Below, in pieces: positions 1 to 8,489 of a DNA stretch of 50,004 nucleotides (positions are counted from its first letter, which is position 1; the number at the start of each line of letters is the position of its first letter). The notes under the pieces were generated by a model. The model was not told where the DNA came from, did no database searches, and was given only the letters and a program-made list of their open reading frames with translations. The position numbers and the translations under genes are program-made. Source of the DNA: an uncultured Acidimicrobiales bacterium (lineage in GTDB: Bacteria > Actinomycetota > Acidimicrobiia > Acidimicrobiales > CADCSY01); contig CADCSY010000086.1 in assembly GCA_902805555.1 (NCBI GenBank), positions 1 to 50,004 on the forward strand, in the 5' to 3' direction.

Positions 1-1
1 T

Positions 2-3000
2 GCTCCCGCGGCCGCTCCGGCGGCCGCCGCTCCCGCCGCTGCGCCGGCGCTCGAGCAGGGCGCCGCCCCCGAGCCGCTGCGAGGGGCCGCGGCCCGCATC
101 GTCCAGAACATGGAGGCGAGCCTCGGCGTCCCGACGGCGACGTCGTTCCGGGTGGTGCCGGCCAAGCTGCTCGAGGTCAACCGGAAGGTGATCAACGGCT
201 ACCTCGGCCGCACCCGCGGCGGCAAGGTGAGCTTCACCCACCTCATCGGCTACGCCATCGTCCAGGCGCTCGAGGCCATGCCGGTGATGAACGCGGCGTA
301 CGTCGAGGTCGGCGGCAAGCCCGGGGTGCTGCGCCACGAGCACGTCGGGATGGGCCTCGCCGTCGACGTCGAGAAGTCCGACGGCAGCCGCACCCTCCTC
401 GTGCCGTGCATCAAGGAGGCCGACACCCTCGACTTCGCCCAGTTCCTCGCCGCCTACGAGGAGCTCATCCGGAAGGTGAAGTCGAACAAGGTCGGGGTCG
501 ACGACTTCGCCGGCACGACGATGAGCCTCACCAACCCCGGCACGATCGGGACCGTCCAGTCGGTGCCGAGGCTGATGCCAGGGCAGGGCCTCATCGTGGG
601 CGTGGGCACGATCGACCACCCCGCCGAGTACCAGTCGGCCGATCCCCGGACGTTGGCGGACCTCGGCCTCTCCAAGGTCGTGACCATCACCTCGACCTAC
701 GACCACCGGATCATCCAGGGTGCGGAGTCGGGCCTGTTCCTCAAGCGGGTGCACGAGCTGCTGACCGGCGGCCACGGGTTCTACGAGAGCGTCTTCGCCT
801 CGCTCGGCGTGCCCTACGAGCCGGTCCAGCTGCACCCCGACGTCAACCCGGTCGACCGCGAGTCGGCGATGATCCAGAAGCAGATGCACGTCGACACGGT
901 GATCAACATGCACCGCGTGCGCGGCCACCTCATCGCCGACCTCGACCCCCTGCGGTGGAAGGAACCGCACATGCACACCGAGCTGGACCCGGCCACCTAC
1001 GGGCTCACGGTGTGGGACCTCGACCGGGAGTTCTTCACCGGTGGCCTCGCCGGCAAGGACCGGCTGCCCCTCGGCGACATCCTCGGCATCCTGCGCGACG
1101 CCTACTGCCGCACCATCGGGGTCGAGTACATGCACATCCAGGACCCGGAGCAGAAGCGCTGGATCCAGGAGAACGTGGAGGGCGTCAAGCAGCACCTCGA
1201 GGACGACGAGCAGCGCCACATCCTCGGACGGCTGAACGCCGCCGAGGCGTTCGAGAAGTTCCTCGCCACCAAGTACGTGGGGGCCAAGCGCTTCGGGATC
1301 GAGGGGGCGGAGTCCACCATCCCCATGCTCGACGCGGTGCTCGACTCGGCGGCCGACGCCGGGCTGGACGGGGCGGTGATGGGCATGGCCCACCGGGGCC
1401 GGCTCAACGTGCTCTCCAACATCGTGGGCAAGAGCCACCAGCAGATCTTCCGGGAGTTCGAGGGCGCCGTCGACGAGGGGATGGTCCAGGGCTCCGGCGA
1501 CGTGAAGTACCACCTGGGCGCCAAGGGGACGTTCACGAGCCGGCGGGGCAACCAGCTGGAGGTCGAGCTGGCCGCCAACCCGTCCCACCTCGAGGCGGTC
1601 GACCCGGTGGTCGAGGGCATGGTGCGGGCGATGCAGGACAAGATCGACCGGCCCGGGGCGTTCTCCGTCCTGCCCGTCCTCCTCCACGGCGACGCCGCCT
1701 TCGCTGGCCAGGGCGTGGTGGCCGAGACGCTGAACCTGTCGGACCTCAAGGGGTACCGCACCGGCGGGACCATCCACCTCGTGATCAACAACCAGCTCGG
1801 GTTCACGACCGCACCCGAGTTCGGGCGCTCCTCGCAGTACGCGACGGACGTGGCGAAGATGGTCCAGGCCCCGATCCTCCACGTCAACGGCGAGGACCCC
1901 GAGGCCTGCGTGCGGGTGTCCCGGCTGGCCTTCGCGTACCGGCAGGCGTTCAACAAGGACGTCGTGATCGACCTCGTCTGCTACCGCCGCTTCGGCCACA
2001 ACGAGGCGGACGACCCGAGCTTCACCCAGCCGCTCATGTACCAGCGCATCGACGGGCGGCGCAGCGTGCGCAAGCTCTACGTGGAGTCGCTGGTCAAGCG
2101 CAACGACATCACCATCGAGGAGGCCGAGCAGGCGCTGAAGGACTTCTCGAGCCGGCTGCAGGGGGCGCTCGAGGAGACCCGGTCGCTCGTGCCCTCGCAA
2201 CCGGTCCGGGCCGCCCGGCCGCCCCGGGCCCGGGGGGTGCTGCCCCACGTCGGCACCGGTGTCGACAGGGAGGTGCTCGACCGGGTGTTCACCGGCCTCA
2301 ACCGGGCGCCGGAGGGCTTCGAGGTGCACCCCCGCCTGGCCAAGCAGCTCCTGACCAGGTCGAAGCTCTACGACGAGGGTGAGCTCGAGTGGGCCACCGC
2401 CGAGGCCCTCGCCTTCGGCTCGCTGCTGCTCGAGGGGCGCTCGATCCGCTTCTCCGGGCAGGACTCCCGGCGGGGGACCTTCTCCCACCGCCACGCCGTG
2501 CTCGTCGACCACCGGAGCGGGGTGGAGCACGCGCCGCTGGCCAACCTCGACCCGGCTCAGGGGAAGTTCTGGATCTACGACTCCCTGCTGAGCGAGTACG
2601 CCGTCCTCGGCTTCGAGTACGGCTACTCGGTCGTGCACAAGGACGCCCTCGTGCTCTGGGAGGCGCAGTTCGGGGACTTCATGAACGGCGCCCAGACGAT
2701 CATCGACCAGTTCCTGTCGTCGGCCGAGGACAAGTGGGGCCAGACGTCGGGCCTGGTGCTGCTCCTGCCCCACGGCTACGACGGCCAGGGCCCGGAGCAC
2801 TCGTCGGCCCGCATCGAGCGCTTCCTCACGCTGTGCGCCGAGGACAACATGCAGGTCGTCAACGCCACCACCGCCGCGCAGTACTTCCACCTGCTCCGGC
2901 GGCAGGCCACACGGGAGGTCCGCAAGCCGCTGATCGTGGCGGCGCCCAAGTACCTGCTGCGGGCCAAGGAGGCGCGGTCCCAGGTGGCCGCGCTGACCAC

Positions 3001-3412
3001 CGGCAGCTTCGAGGAGGTGCTCGACGACGCCACGGTGGCCGACCCCGGGACCGTGCAGCGGATCATCCTGTGCTCCGGCAAGGTCGCCTACGACGCCATG
3101 AGGCGGCGGGACGAGACGGCAGCGCCCGTCGCCGTCGTGCGGGTCGAGCAGCTGTACCCGTGGCCCGAGGAGCAGCTCTCGGCGCTGTTCAGCCGCTACA
3201 GCTCGGCCTCGTCGGTGTGCTGGGTCCAGGAGGAGCCGGAGAACATGGGTCCGTGGCCGTTCGTGCACAACCGGCTGCACAAGCTGGCGCCAGGCAACCT
3301 CAAGCTCATCCACGCGAGCCGCACCGAGTCGGGCAGCCCCGCCACGGGCTCCGCCGCAGTGCACGCCCAGGAGCTCGAGGACCTGCTCGACGCCGCCTAC
3401 GAGGGGCTCTGA
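2..3412 (+). CDS. kgd: Multifunctional 2-oxoglutarate decarboxylase/dehydrogenase E1 with fused E2 domain (5'-truncated by window)
   Basis: Decarboxylates 2-oxoglutarate in the TCA cycle as the E1o component of the actinobacterial complex, in which an acyltransferase (E2) domain is fused to the N terminus. The reading frame is open from base 2, where an Ala/Pro-rich linker precedes the E2 domain, so the true start lies upstream. Counting from the Met at base 110, the E2 active-site region reads DHRIIQG (His199; the usual Asp of HxxxDG is Gln, as in actinobacterial homologues). The E1 part has the thiamine-diphosphate motif GDAAF (527-531) followed by NN (560-561), and later GQDSRRGTF and LWEAQFGDF. 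Similarity to mycobacterial Kgd is continuous to the C terminus. No neighbouring gene belongs to the same pathway. Confidence 0.95.
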   Translation, partial: APAAAPAAAAPAAAPALEQGAAPEPLRGAAARIVQNMEASLGVPTATSFRVVPAKLLEVNRKVINGYLGRTRGGKVSFTHLIGYAIVQALEAMPVMNAAYVEVGGKPGVLRHEHVGMGLAVDVEKSDGSRTLLVPCIKEADTLDFAQFLAAYEELIRKVKSNKVGVDDFAGTTMSLTNPGTIGTVQSVPRLMPGQGLIVGVGTIDHPAEYQSADPRTLADLGLSKVVTITSTYDHRIIQGAESGLFLKRVHELLTGGHGFYESVFASLGVPYEPVQLHPDVNPVDRESAMIQKQMHVDTVINMHRVRGHLIADLDPLRWKEPHMHTELDPATYGLTVWDLDREFFTGGLAGKDRLPLGDILGILRDAYCRTIGVEYMHIQDPEQKRWIQENVEGVKQHLEDDEQRHILGRLNAAEAFEKFLATKYVGAKRFGIEGAESTIPMLDAVLDSAADAGLDGAVMGMAHRGRLNVLSNIVGKSHQQIFREFEGAVDEGMVQGSGDVKYHLGAKGTFTSRRGNQLEVELAANPSHLEAVDPVVEGMVRAMQDKIDRPGAFSVLPVLLHGDAAFAGQGVVAETLNLSDLKGYRTGGTIHLVINNQLGFTTAPEFGRSSQYATDVAKMVQAPILHVNGEDPEACVRVSRLAFAYRQAFNKDVVIDLVCYRRFGHNEADDPSFTQPLMYQRIDGRRSVRKLYVESLVKRNDITIEEAEQALKDFSSRLQGALEETRSLVPSQPVRAARPPRARGVLPHVGTGVDREVLDRVFTGLNRAPEGFEVHPRLAKQLLTRSKLYDEGELEWATAEALAFGSLLLEGRSIRFSGQDSRRGTFSHRHAVLVDHRSGVEHAPLANLDPAQGKFWIYDSLLSEYAVLGFEYGYSVVHKDALVLWEAQFGDFMNGAQTIIDQFLSSAEDKWGQTSGLVLLLPHGYDGQGPEHSSARIERFLTLCAEDNMQVVNATTAAQYFHLLRRQATREVRKPLIVAAPKYLLRAKEARSQVAALTTGSFEEVLDDATVADPGTVQRIILCSGKVAYDAMRRRDETAAPVAVVRVEQLYPWPEEQLSALFSRYSSASSVCWVQEEPENMGPWPFVHNRLHKLAPGNLKLIHASRTESGSPATGSAAVHAQELEDLLDAAYEGL

Positions 3413-3484
3413 ACGTCTGGCCGACGGTTTGGTGGCGCCTGGTGCGGGATCCGCTGCGTGCGCCGGTGACGCAGGCGGCGGGGC

Positions 3485-3512
3485 TCAAGTGAGGTGTCGG
3501 GGGTGTCGATGA
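3485..3512 (+). promoter_or_regulatory. Possible FliA/WhiG-type promoter before the protease gene (weak)
   Basis: TCAAGT at 3485-3490 is followed at about the spacing used by sigma-28 factors by GTCGATGA (3505-3512), compared with the known consensus TAAAGTTT-N11-GCCGATAA. The spacer is 12 and two -10 positions deviate. Initiation about 7 bases downstream would fall at the ATG at 3519, giving a leaderless mRNA. A 9-base direct repeat of GGTGTCG occupies the spacer. Tentative. Confidence 0.22.
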
Positions 3513-3518
3513 AGGCCG

Positions 3519-5513
3519 ATGCTCTCGTGGCGGACCACCGGTGTGCCGATCCTCGCCCTCCTCGCGGTGGCGCTGCCGGTGCGCGGAGCCACCGCGGGCG
3601 CAGCCGACGCCTCGGCTGAGCCGGTCGTCGTCCGCTTCGACGGCGACGTGCAGCCCTCGCAGCAGGACGACGTGCTCGCCGATGCGGGCTACACCCTCGT
3701 CGACCGCCTCCCCGGCAGTGACTTCGCCCTCGCCGTGCCCGACGGGGGAGCCCAGGACCCCAGCCCACTCATCGACGACGTCGAGGCGACCGTCGCCTAC
3801 CGGGCGTTCGGGGTCCCGGACGACCCCGCCTACCGCTTCCAGTGGCACCTTCCGGCCATCGGCGCAGCGTCGGCCCACGACGTGACCAAGGGCGCAGGGA
3901 CGATCGTCGCGATCATCGACTCGGGGGTCGCCTACGAGACCTCTGGGCCCTACGTCCAGGCGCCCGACCTCGCCGGCACACGCTTCGTCCCCGGGTGGGA
4001 CTTCGTCGACGGCGACGCCCACGCCAACGACGAGAACGGCCACGGCACCCACGTGACGGGGTCCGTGGCGCAGACCACCGGCAACGGCCTCGGTGCAGCC
4101 GGTGTGGCACCGAGCACGTCGATCATGCCGCTGCGGGTGCTCGACGCCGCCGGCTCCGGCACCGACTTCGCCGTCGCCCAGGCCATCCGCTTCGCCGCGG
4201 ACAACGGCGCCACCGTGGCCAACCTGAGCCTCGGCGGCCAGGGCTCCTCGAGCGTCATGCGCGACGCCATCCGCTACGCGACCGGCAAGGGGACCGTCGT
4301 CGTCGCCGCCGCCGGGAACGACGGGCTGGGCGTGGTCAGCTACCCGGCGGCCGAACCGGAGGTCATCGCCGTGGGCGCCGTCCGCTTCGACCGGACCAGG
4401 CCCGCCTACGGGAACTACGGGTCCGCCCTCGACATCGTCGCGCCGGGCGGCGACTCCTCGGTCGACCAGAACCGCGACAGCTACGGCGACGGGATCCTGC
4501 AGCAGACCTTCCAGGCCGGCTTCAGCGACTTCTGCCTCTGCTTCATGCAGGGCACGTCGATGGCCACGCCCCAGGTGAGCGCCGTGGCTGCCCTCGTCGC
4601 CTCGCGTGGGGTCAGCGATCGCGCCGACATCGAACGGATCGTCCTCGAGAGCGCCAGCGACCTCGGTCCGCCCGGGTGGGACCAGCAGTACGGCAACGGC
4701 CTCGTGCAGGCGGGTGCCGCCGTGCGAGCCCCGCTCCCGTCCCAGCCACCGCCCGCGGAGCCGCCGCCCGTGGAGCCGTCACCCGTCGACCCGCCGTCCG
4801 AGCCCGTGACCACCGACCCCCCGCCGACGACGCCGGGACCGACCGACCCCCCGCCCAGCCAGCCGGGACCGACGCAGCCGGTGACCGGCGGTGGAACACC
4901 CCGGGGCATCGAGCTGGCGTGCCCGCCGGACGACACGCCGGCCTCGCCCTTCACCGACCTGGCGGGCAGCGTGCACGTCCCCGGGATCACGTGCGCCGCG
5001 TGGTGGGGGGTCGCCAACGGCCGGACGGCGACCACCTTCGAGCCGTCAGGCCCCGTCACCAGGGCGCAGCTGGCATCGTTCGTGGCCCGCACCCTCGAGG
5101 CCTCCGGCCTCGAGCTCCCGATCAGCCCGCCGGACGCCTTCGCCGATGACGGCGGGTCGGTCCACCAGCCGCGGATCAACCAGCTCGCAGCGCTGCGGGT
5201 CGTGCAGGGCCGCACCGACGGCACCTTCGCCCCCGAGGCAGTCGTGACACGGGCCGAGATGGCCACGTTCCTCGTCCGGGCCCACGACGTGCTGGCGGCT
5301 GCGCCGCTGCCGGCTGGTCCGGACCGCTTCGTCGACGACGACGCGTCGGTCCACGTCGGCAACATCGACAAGATCGCCGCAGCCGGCCTGGCGGGGGGCA
5401 CCTCCGCCACCACCTATGCGCCGACGGCGGCCGTGCAGCGGGGACAGATGACGACGTTCCTGTCCCGCACGATCGACCTCTTCGTGGCGGACGGCGACAC
5501 CGCTCCCCGTTGA
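3519..5513 (+). CDS. Secreted subtilisin-like (S8) serine protease with Pro/Thr linker and C-terminal SLH repeats
   Basis: Predicted exported endoprotease of 664 residues. A hydrophobic signal-like segment (about 8-26) precedes an inhibitor-I9-like propeptide region. The S8 domain has the catalytic triad: Asp134 (IIDSG), His175 (NGHGTHV) and Ser347 (GTSMATP), with AAAGND as the oxyanion-hole Asn region. A Pro/Thr-rich linker (about 407-460) joins three S-layer-homology-like repeats (about 480-655; motifs such as VTRAQLASF and VTRAEMATF). SLH repeats usually bind cell-wall polymers, so surface anchoring is inferred. An in-frame stop at 3510 excludes any start upstream of 3519. It is followed by an unrelated membrane-protein operon. 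The substrate cannot be predicted. Confidence 0.9.
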   Translation: MLSWRTTGVPILALLAVALPVRGATAGAADASAEPVVVRFDGDVQPSQQDDVLADAGYTLVDRLPGSDFALAVPDGGAQDPSPLIDDVEATVAYRAFGVPDDPAYRFQWHLPAIGAASAHDVTKGAGTIVAIIDSGVAYETSGPYVQAPDLAGTRFVPGWDFVDGDAHANDENGHGTHVTGSVAQTTGNGLGAAGVAPSTSIMPLRVLDAAGSGTDFAVAQAIRFAADNGATVANLSLGGQGSSSVMRDAIRYATGKGTVVVAAAGNDGLGVVSYPAAEPEVIAVGAVRFDRTRPAYGNYGSALDIVAPGGDSSVDQNRDSYGDGILQQTFQAGFSDFCLCFMQGTSMATPQVSAVAALVASRGVSDRADIERIVLESASDLGPPGWDQQYGNGLVQAGAAVRAPLPSQPPPAEPPPVEPSPVDPPSEPVTTDPPPTTPGPTDPPPSQPGPTQPVTGGGTPRGIELACPPDDTPASPFTDLAGSVHVPGITCAAWWGVANGRTATTFEPSGPVTRAQLASFVARTLEASGLELPISPPDAFADDGGSVHQPRINQLAALRVVQGRTDGTFAPEAVVTRAEMATFLVRAHDVLAAAPLPAGPDRFVDDDASVHVGNIDKIAAAGLAGGTSATTYAPTAAVQRGQMTTFLSRTIDLFVADGDTAPR

Positions 5514-5568
5514 GCCACTCGCCGTGACGGTGCCCGCCGGCCTCCCACCCGGCGCGAGGGAGGGCAGG

Positions 5569-5574
5569 TAGCGT
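5569..5574 (+). promoter_or_regulatory. -10 box of a probable leaderless promoter
   Basis: TAGCGT lies 9 bases before the GTG at 5584, placing the expected transcription start at or next to the start codon. No convincing -35 hexamer is visible, as is common in GC-rich actinobacteria. Confidence 0.45.
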
Positions 5575-5583
5575 CTCGGAACC

Positions 5584-7539
5584 GTGCCTGGAGCTTCGAC
5601 GGCGGCCCGCCCGGTGGCCACCACCGCCCCGAGCCCGCCCCGCCGACGCCCCCATCCGGCGAGGCTGGCGACGGTCGTGATGGTTGCAGCGCTCACCCTC
5701 TGGCACGCCTCCGAGGCGTCCGAGCACCTGTTGACCGACCGCGACCCGGGTGTCTACAACACCGCCGCGCGCTGGGTCGCCCGTGAGGGCACGCTGCTCG
5801 TCGATCCCGCGGTCGGCCCCTTCGCCGACCGTCCCGGGCTGCGGTTCGAGGAGCAGGGTTGGCACCTCGACGAAGAGGGTCGGCTGGAACCGCAGTTCCT
5901 GCACCTGCTCCCGGCCGTCCTCGCGCTCGCCCACGTCGTCGGCGGTGACCGTCTGCTGCTCCTGGCCCCGGCTGCAGTCGCTGGTGGAGCACTGCTGGCC
6001 TTCGCCGCCTTCACCACGCGGCTCGTGCGCCCGTGGTGGGCGCTCGTCGCGGCGGCCGGCCTCGCGGCCACCCTCCCGTGGGTCCACCTGTCGCGGGACG
6101 CCTTCAGCGAGCCGCTCGCCGTCCTCCTCCTCTTCGGCGGCCTCACCCTGCTCTGGGACGCGTGCAGCAGCCGCAGCTGGCGGCGGGCGGGGGCCGCCGG
6201 CCTGGTGCTCGGGGGGGTCTCGATGGCTCGGGTCGAGGGCTTCGTGATCCTTCTGCCGCTCGTGGCCTCCGGGCTCGTCCTCCTGGCGGCGGCGCTGGGC
6301 CAGCCGGTGCGGGAGCGTCGCGCCACGCTCCGGATGCTCGGCGCGCTGGCCACGGGTTCGGCGGTCACCACCGCCCTCGCCGGCGCCGACCTCCTCGTCT
6401 ACGGCACCTGGTACCTCCGCGACCTGGGCGGCCTCCTGACGCTGGTGGGCGCCGCCCTGGTGGCCGTGGTCGTGGCAGGTGCTGCCGCCTTGGTGCTGGC
6501 GTCCCGGGCACGTGACCGACGGGGGGAGACCAGCCCGTCTCCGGAGGACGGCCGGACGGGTCGGTCGGGGAGCTGGCAGGGCGCGCAGGTCCGGGGCTGG
6601 CTGGCTGCCGGAGCCGCGATCGCCATCCCGGCAGCGGCGTGGTTCGTGCGACCGGCGGTGAGCACCGTCACGGGGCCGCCGAACGCAGCGATCGCCGCCC
6701 TCGAGGGACAGGAGGGGCGCCTGGCCGAGGGGGTGCGGCGCTACAGCGAGCACTCGGTGCAGTGGCTCGGCTGGTACGTCGGCCCGTTGGCGCTCGCCCT
6801 CGGCTTCGTCGGGCTGGCGGTGGTGGTGCGGCGGCTCGTGGCCCACCGGCCCGTCGACCTGCGCCCGCTCCCGTTCGTCGCCGTGCTCGTGGTGGTGTCG
6901 AGCCTCTACCTCTGGCGGCCGTCGATCGTCCCCGACCACGTCTGGGCGATGCGCCGCTACACCATCGTGACCCTCCCCGGCCTCCTCCTGCTCGCCGCCC
7001 TGGCCGGCCAGGTGCTGGCCGACCGGTGGCGCCGGAGCGGGGGCAGGGCTGTCGCAGCCGCAGCTGCGTCCGCCGTCGCTGCCGCGGTGGTCGTGTTCCC
7101 GATCTCCACCGTGGTGCCCGTGGCCGAGGCGACCACCCAGGGGGGCATGCTCGAGGCGGTCGGGCGGGTGTGCTCGGCGGTCGGTCCGAGAGGGGCGGTG
7201 GTGGTGGTGCCCGGCCAGGCGCTGGAGCTGGTGTCGGCCCAGGCCCTCCGGAGCTTCTGTGGCGTCCCGGTGGCGATCGCCGAGACGACGCTCGGGAGGG
7301 CGGCGGTGGCCGACCTGTCGGCCGCGTGGGCCCGGGAGGGCCGCGCCCTCCACCTGGTCGGGGCCGACGCAGCCCAGGTGGAGGCGCTCGCCGGTCGGCC
7401 CGCGGAGCTCGCAGTCGTGGTGGGCAACGACGAGCAGCTCGAGGCCACCCTCACGGAGCGACCCGACGAGCTGGTGCCGGCGCCGGTGGCGCTGGCGGTC
7501 TCCGACGCCTCGCCGGCGCCCGCAGCACCCGAGGGGTGA
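5584..7539 (+). CDS. Polytopic membrane protein, GT-C glycosyltransferase-like
   Basis: A 651-residue integral membrane protein starting with GTG. The first membrane segment (about 28-43) is followed by an extracytoplasmic loop with TDRDPGVY (51-58); an acidic residue in the first loop is typical of GT-C transferases that use polyprenyl-phosphate sugars. Further hydrophobic stretches alternate with short loops (for example SRDAFSEPL at 170-178 and MARVEGF at 214-220), and the last 150 residues form a soluble domain. It probably transfers or handles lipid-linked sugars at the outer face of the membrane, but no specific family or substrate can be named. The stop overlaps the next start by four bases (GTGA), so both proteins are probably made together. 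Confidence 0.65.
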   Translation: MPGASTAARPVATTAPSPPRRRPHPARLATVVMVAALTLWHASEASEHLLTDRDPGVYNTAARWVAREGTLLVDPAVGPFADRPGLRFEEQGWHLDEEGRLEPQFLHLLPAVLALAHVVGGDRLLLLAPAAVAGGALLAFAAFTTRLVRPWWALVAAAGLAATLPWVHLSRDAFSEPLAVLLLFGGLTLLWDACSSRSWRRAGAAGLVLGGVSMARVEGFVILLPLVASGLVLLAAALGQPVRERRATLRMLGALATGSAVTTALAGADLLVYGTWYLRDLGGLLTLVGAALVAVVVAGAAALVLASRARDRRGETSPSPEDGRTGRSGSWQGAQVRGWLAAGAAIAIPAAAWFVRPAVSTVTGPPNAAIAALEGQEGRLAEGVRRYSEHSVQWLGWYVGPLALALGFVGLAVVVRRLVAHRPVDLRPLPFVAVLVVVSSLYLWRPSIVPDHVWAMRRYTIVTLPGLLLLAALAGQVLADRWRRSGGRAVAAAAASAVAAAVVVFPISTVVPVAEATTQGGMLEAVGRVCSAVGPRGAVVVVPGQALELVSAQALRSFCGVPVAIAETTLGRAAVADLSAAWAREGRALHLVGADAAQVEALAGRPAELAVVVGNDEQLEATLTERPDELVPAPVALAVSDASPAPAAPEG

Positions 7540-8480
7540 CCTCCCGAGGGACGACGTCGACGTCGAGCACCGGCGGGAGCGGCGGTCCCTGGCGGGTGCT
7601 GCGCTGGCTGACCGGGCGCCAACCGGCCTCCGCAGCCACGGAGCGAGCGGTCCTCGCGGTCGCTGCGCTGCTCTTCGTGGCCGCCTTCGTGTTCGGGCTC
7701 CGGGCCGTCCCCGAGGACCTGCAGCTCACGGTGTGGCCGCTCGTGGGGCTCGCCCTGGTCGCGGTCCCCCTGGCGAACGTGGCCAACGGGCTCGAGTACG
7801 CGACGGCAGCGAGGATCGGGGGCCACGCCGTGCCGGTGGGCGAGGCGCTCGAGGTCTCCGTGCTCTCGTCCGCCGCCAACCTCCTCCCGCTGCCCGGTGC
7901 CGCACTCGTCCGCGTGCGGGCCATGCGGCGCAGGGGATCGAGCTACCGGCAGGCGCTGGCGGTGACGGCGCTCGTCGGTGGCGCCTGGTTGGCGACCAGC
8001 CTCGTGCTGGCGGGTGGCCTCCTCGCCGCGCGACGACCGGGAGAGGTCGACGACGCGGCTGCCCTGGCCGTGCTGGGGTGCGGCGTCACCGGCGTGGCGC
8101 TGGCAGGGGTCGCCGTGCGTCGACTGGCCCCGGCCGGCCAGGCCACCGTCCTCGCGGCCGGGCTCCTGGCCGTCGAGGTGCTGGCCGTCGCCGTCGCCGC
8201 CCTGCGCTACCTGCTCGTCCTGGGGGCGCTCGGCCTCGACGTGACGCTGGAGCAGGCGGTGGCGCTCAGCGTCGCCAGCGTGCTGGCATCCGCGCTCGGG
8301 TTCGTCCCCGGTGGCCTCGGCCTCCGCGAGGCGCTGGCCGGTGTGATCGCCGGGTTGGTCGGCCTCCCGGTGGCCACCGGTGTGCTCGCTGCGGCGGTGG
8401 ATCGCCTCGTCGGCCTGCCGGTCCTGGCGGCGCTCAGCGCCGGCATCGTGGCCCGGGGTGGCGCAGACCGGCGCCGGTAG
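7536..8480 (+). CDS. UPF0104/AglD-type (lysylphosphatidylglycerol synthase TM-like) membrane protein, putative lipid flippase
   Basis: 314 residues from a GTG that overlaps the upstream stop (GTGA), a start that leaves a disordered Ser/Thr/Gly-rich N terminus before the first membrane helix (about 36-57). The segment SSAANLLPLPGAALVRVRA (about 111-129) matches the conserved 'N-L-P-x-G...E/L-x-R' block of the UPF0104 family, related to the membrane part of MprF and to AglD. Another conserved stretch, FVPGGLGLREA, lies near 267-277. Members are linked to flipping or synthesis of polar lipids and lipid-linked sugars. Coupling to the GT-C-like protein upstream suggests they act on the same lipid-linked glycan; this is inference. 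Confidence 0.72.
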   Translation: MTSRGTTSTSSTGGSGGPWRVLRWLTGRQPASAATERAVLAVAALLFVAAFVFGLRAVPEDLQLTVWPLVGLALVAVPLANVANGLEYATAARIGGHAVPVGEALEVSVLSSAANLLPLPGAALVRVRAMRRRGSSYRQALAVTALVGGAWLATSLVLAGGLLAARRPGEVDDAAALAVLGCGVTGVALAGVAVRRLAPAGQATVLAAGLLAVEVLAVAVAALRYLLVLGALGLDVTLEQAVALSVASVLASALGFVPGGLGLREALAGVIAGLVGLPVATGVLAAAVDRLVGLPVLAALSAGIVARGGADRRR

Positions 8481-8483
8481 CGT
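8478..8483 (+). promoter_or_regulatory. -10 box of a probable leaderless promoter
   Basis: TAGCGT begins inside the stop codon of the upstream gene and ends 6 bases before the GTG at 8490. Same hexamer and geometry as at 5569, 15441 and 30028. Confidence 0.45.
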
Positions 8484-8489
8484 TGCCCC

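Noticed and set aside
5176-7353. 725-codon minus-strand open frame
   Set aside because: Shadow of the protease end and GT-C-like gene; His/Arg/Gly-rich composition without domain.
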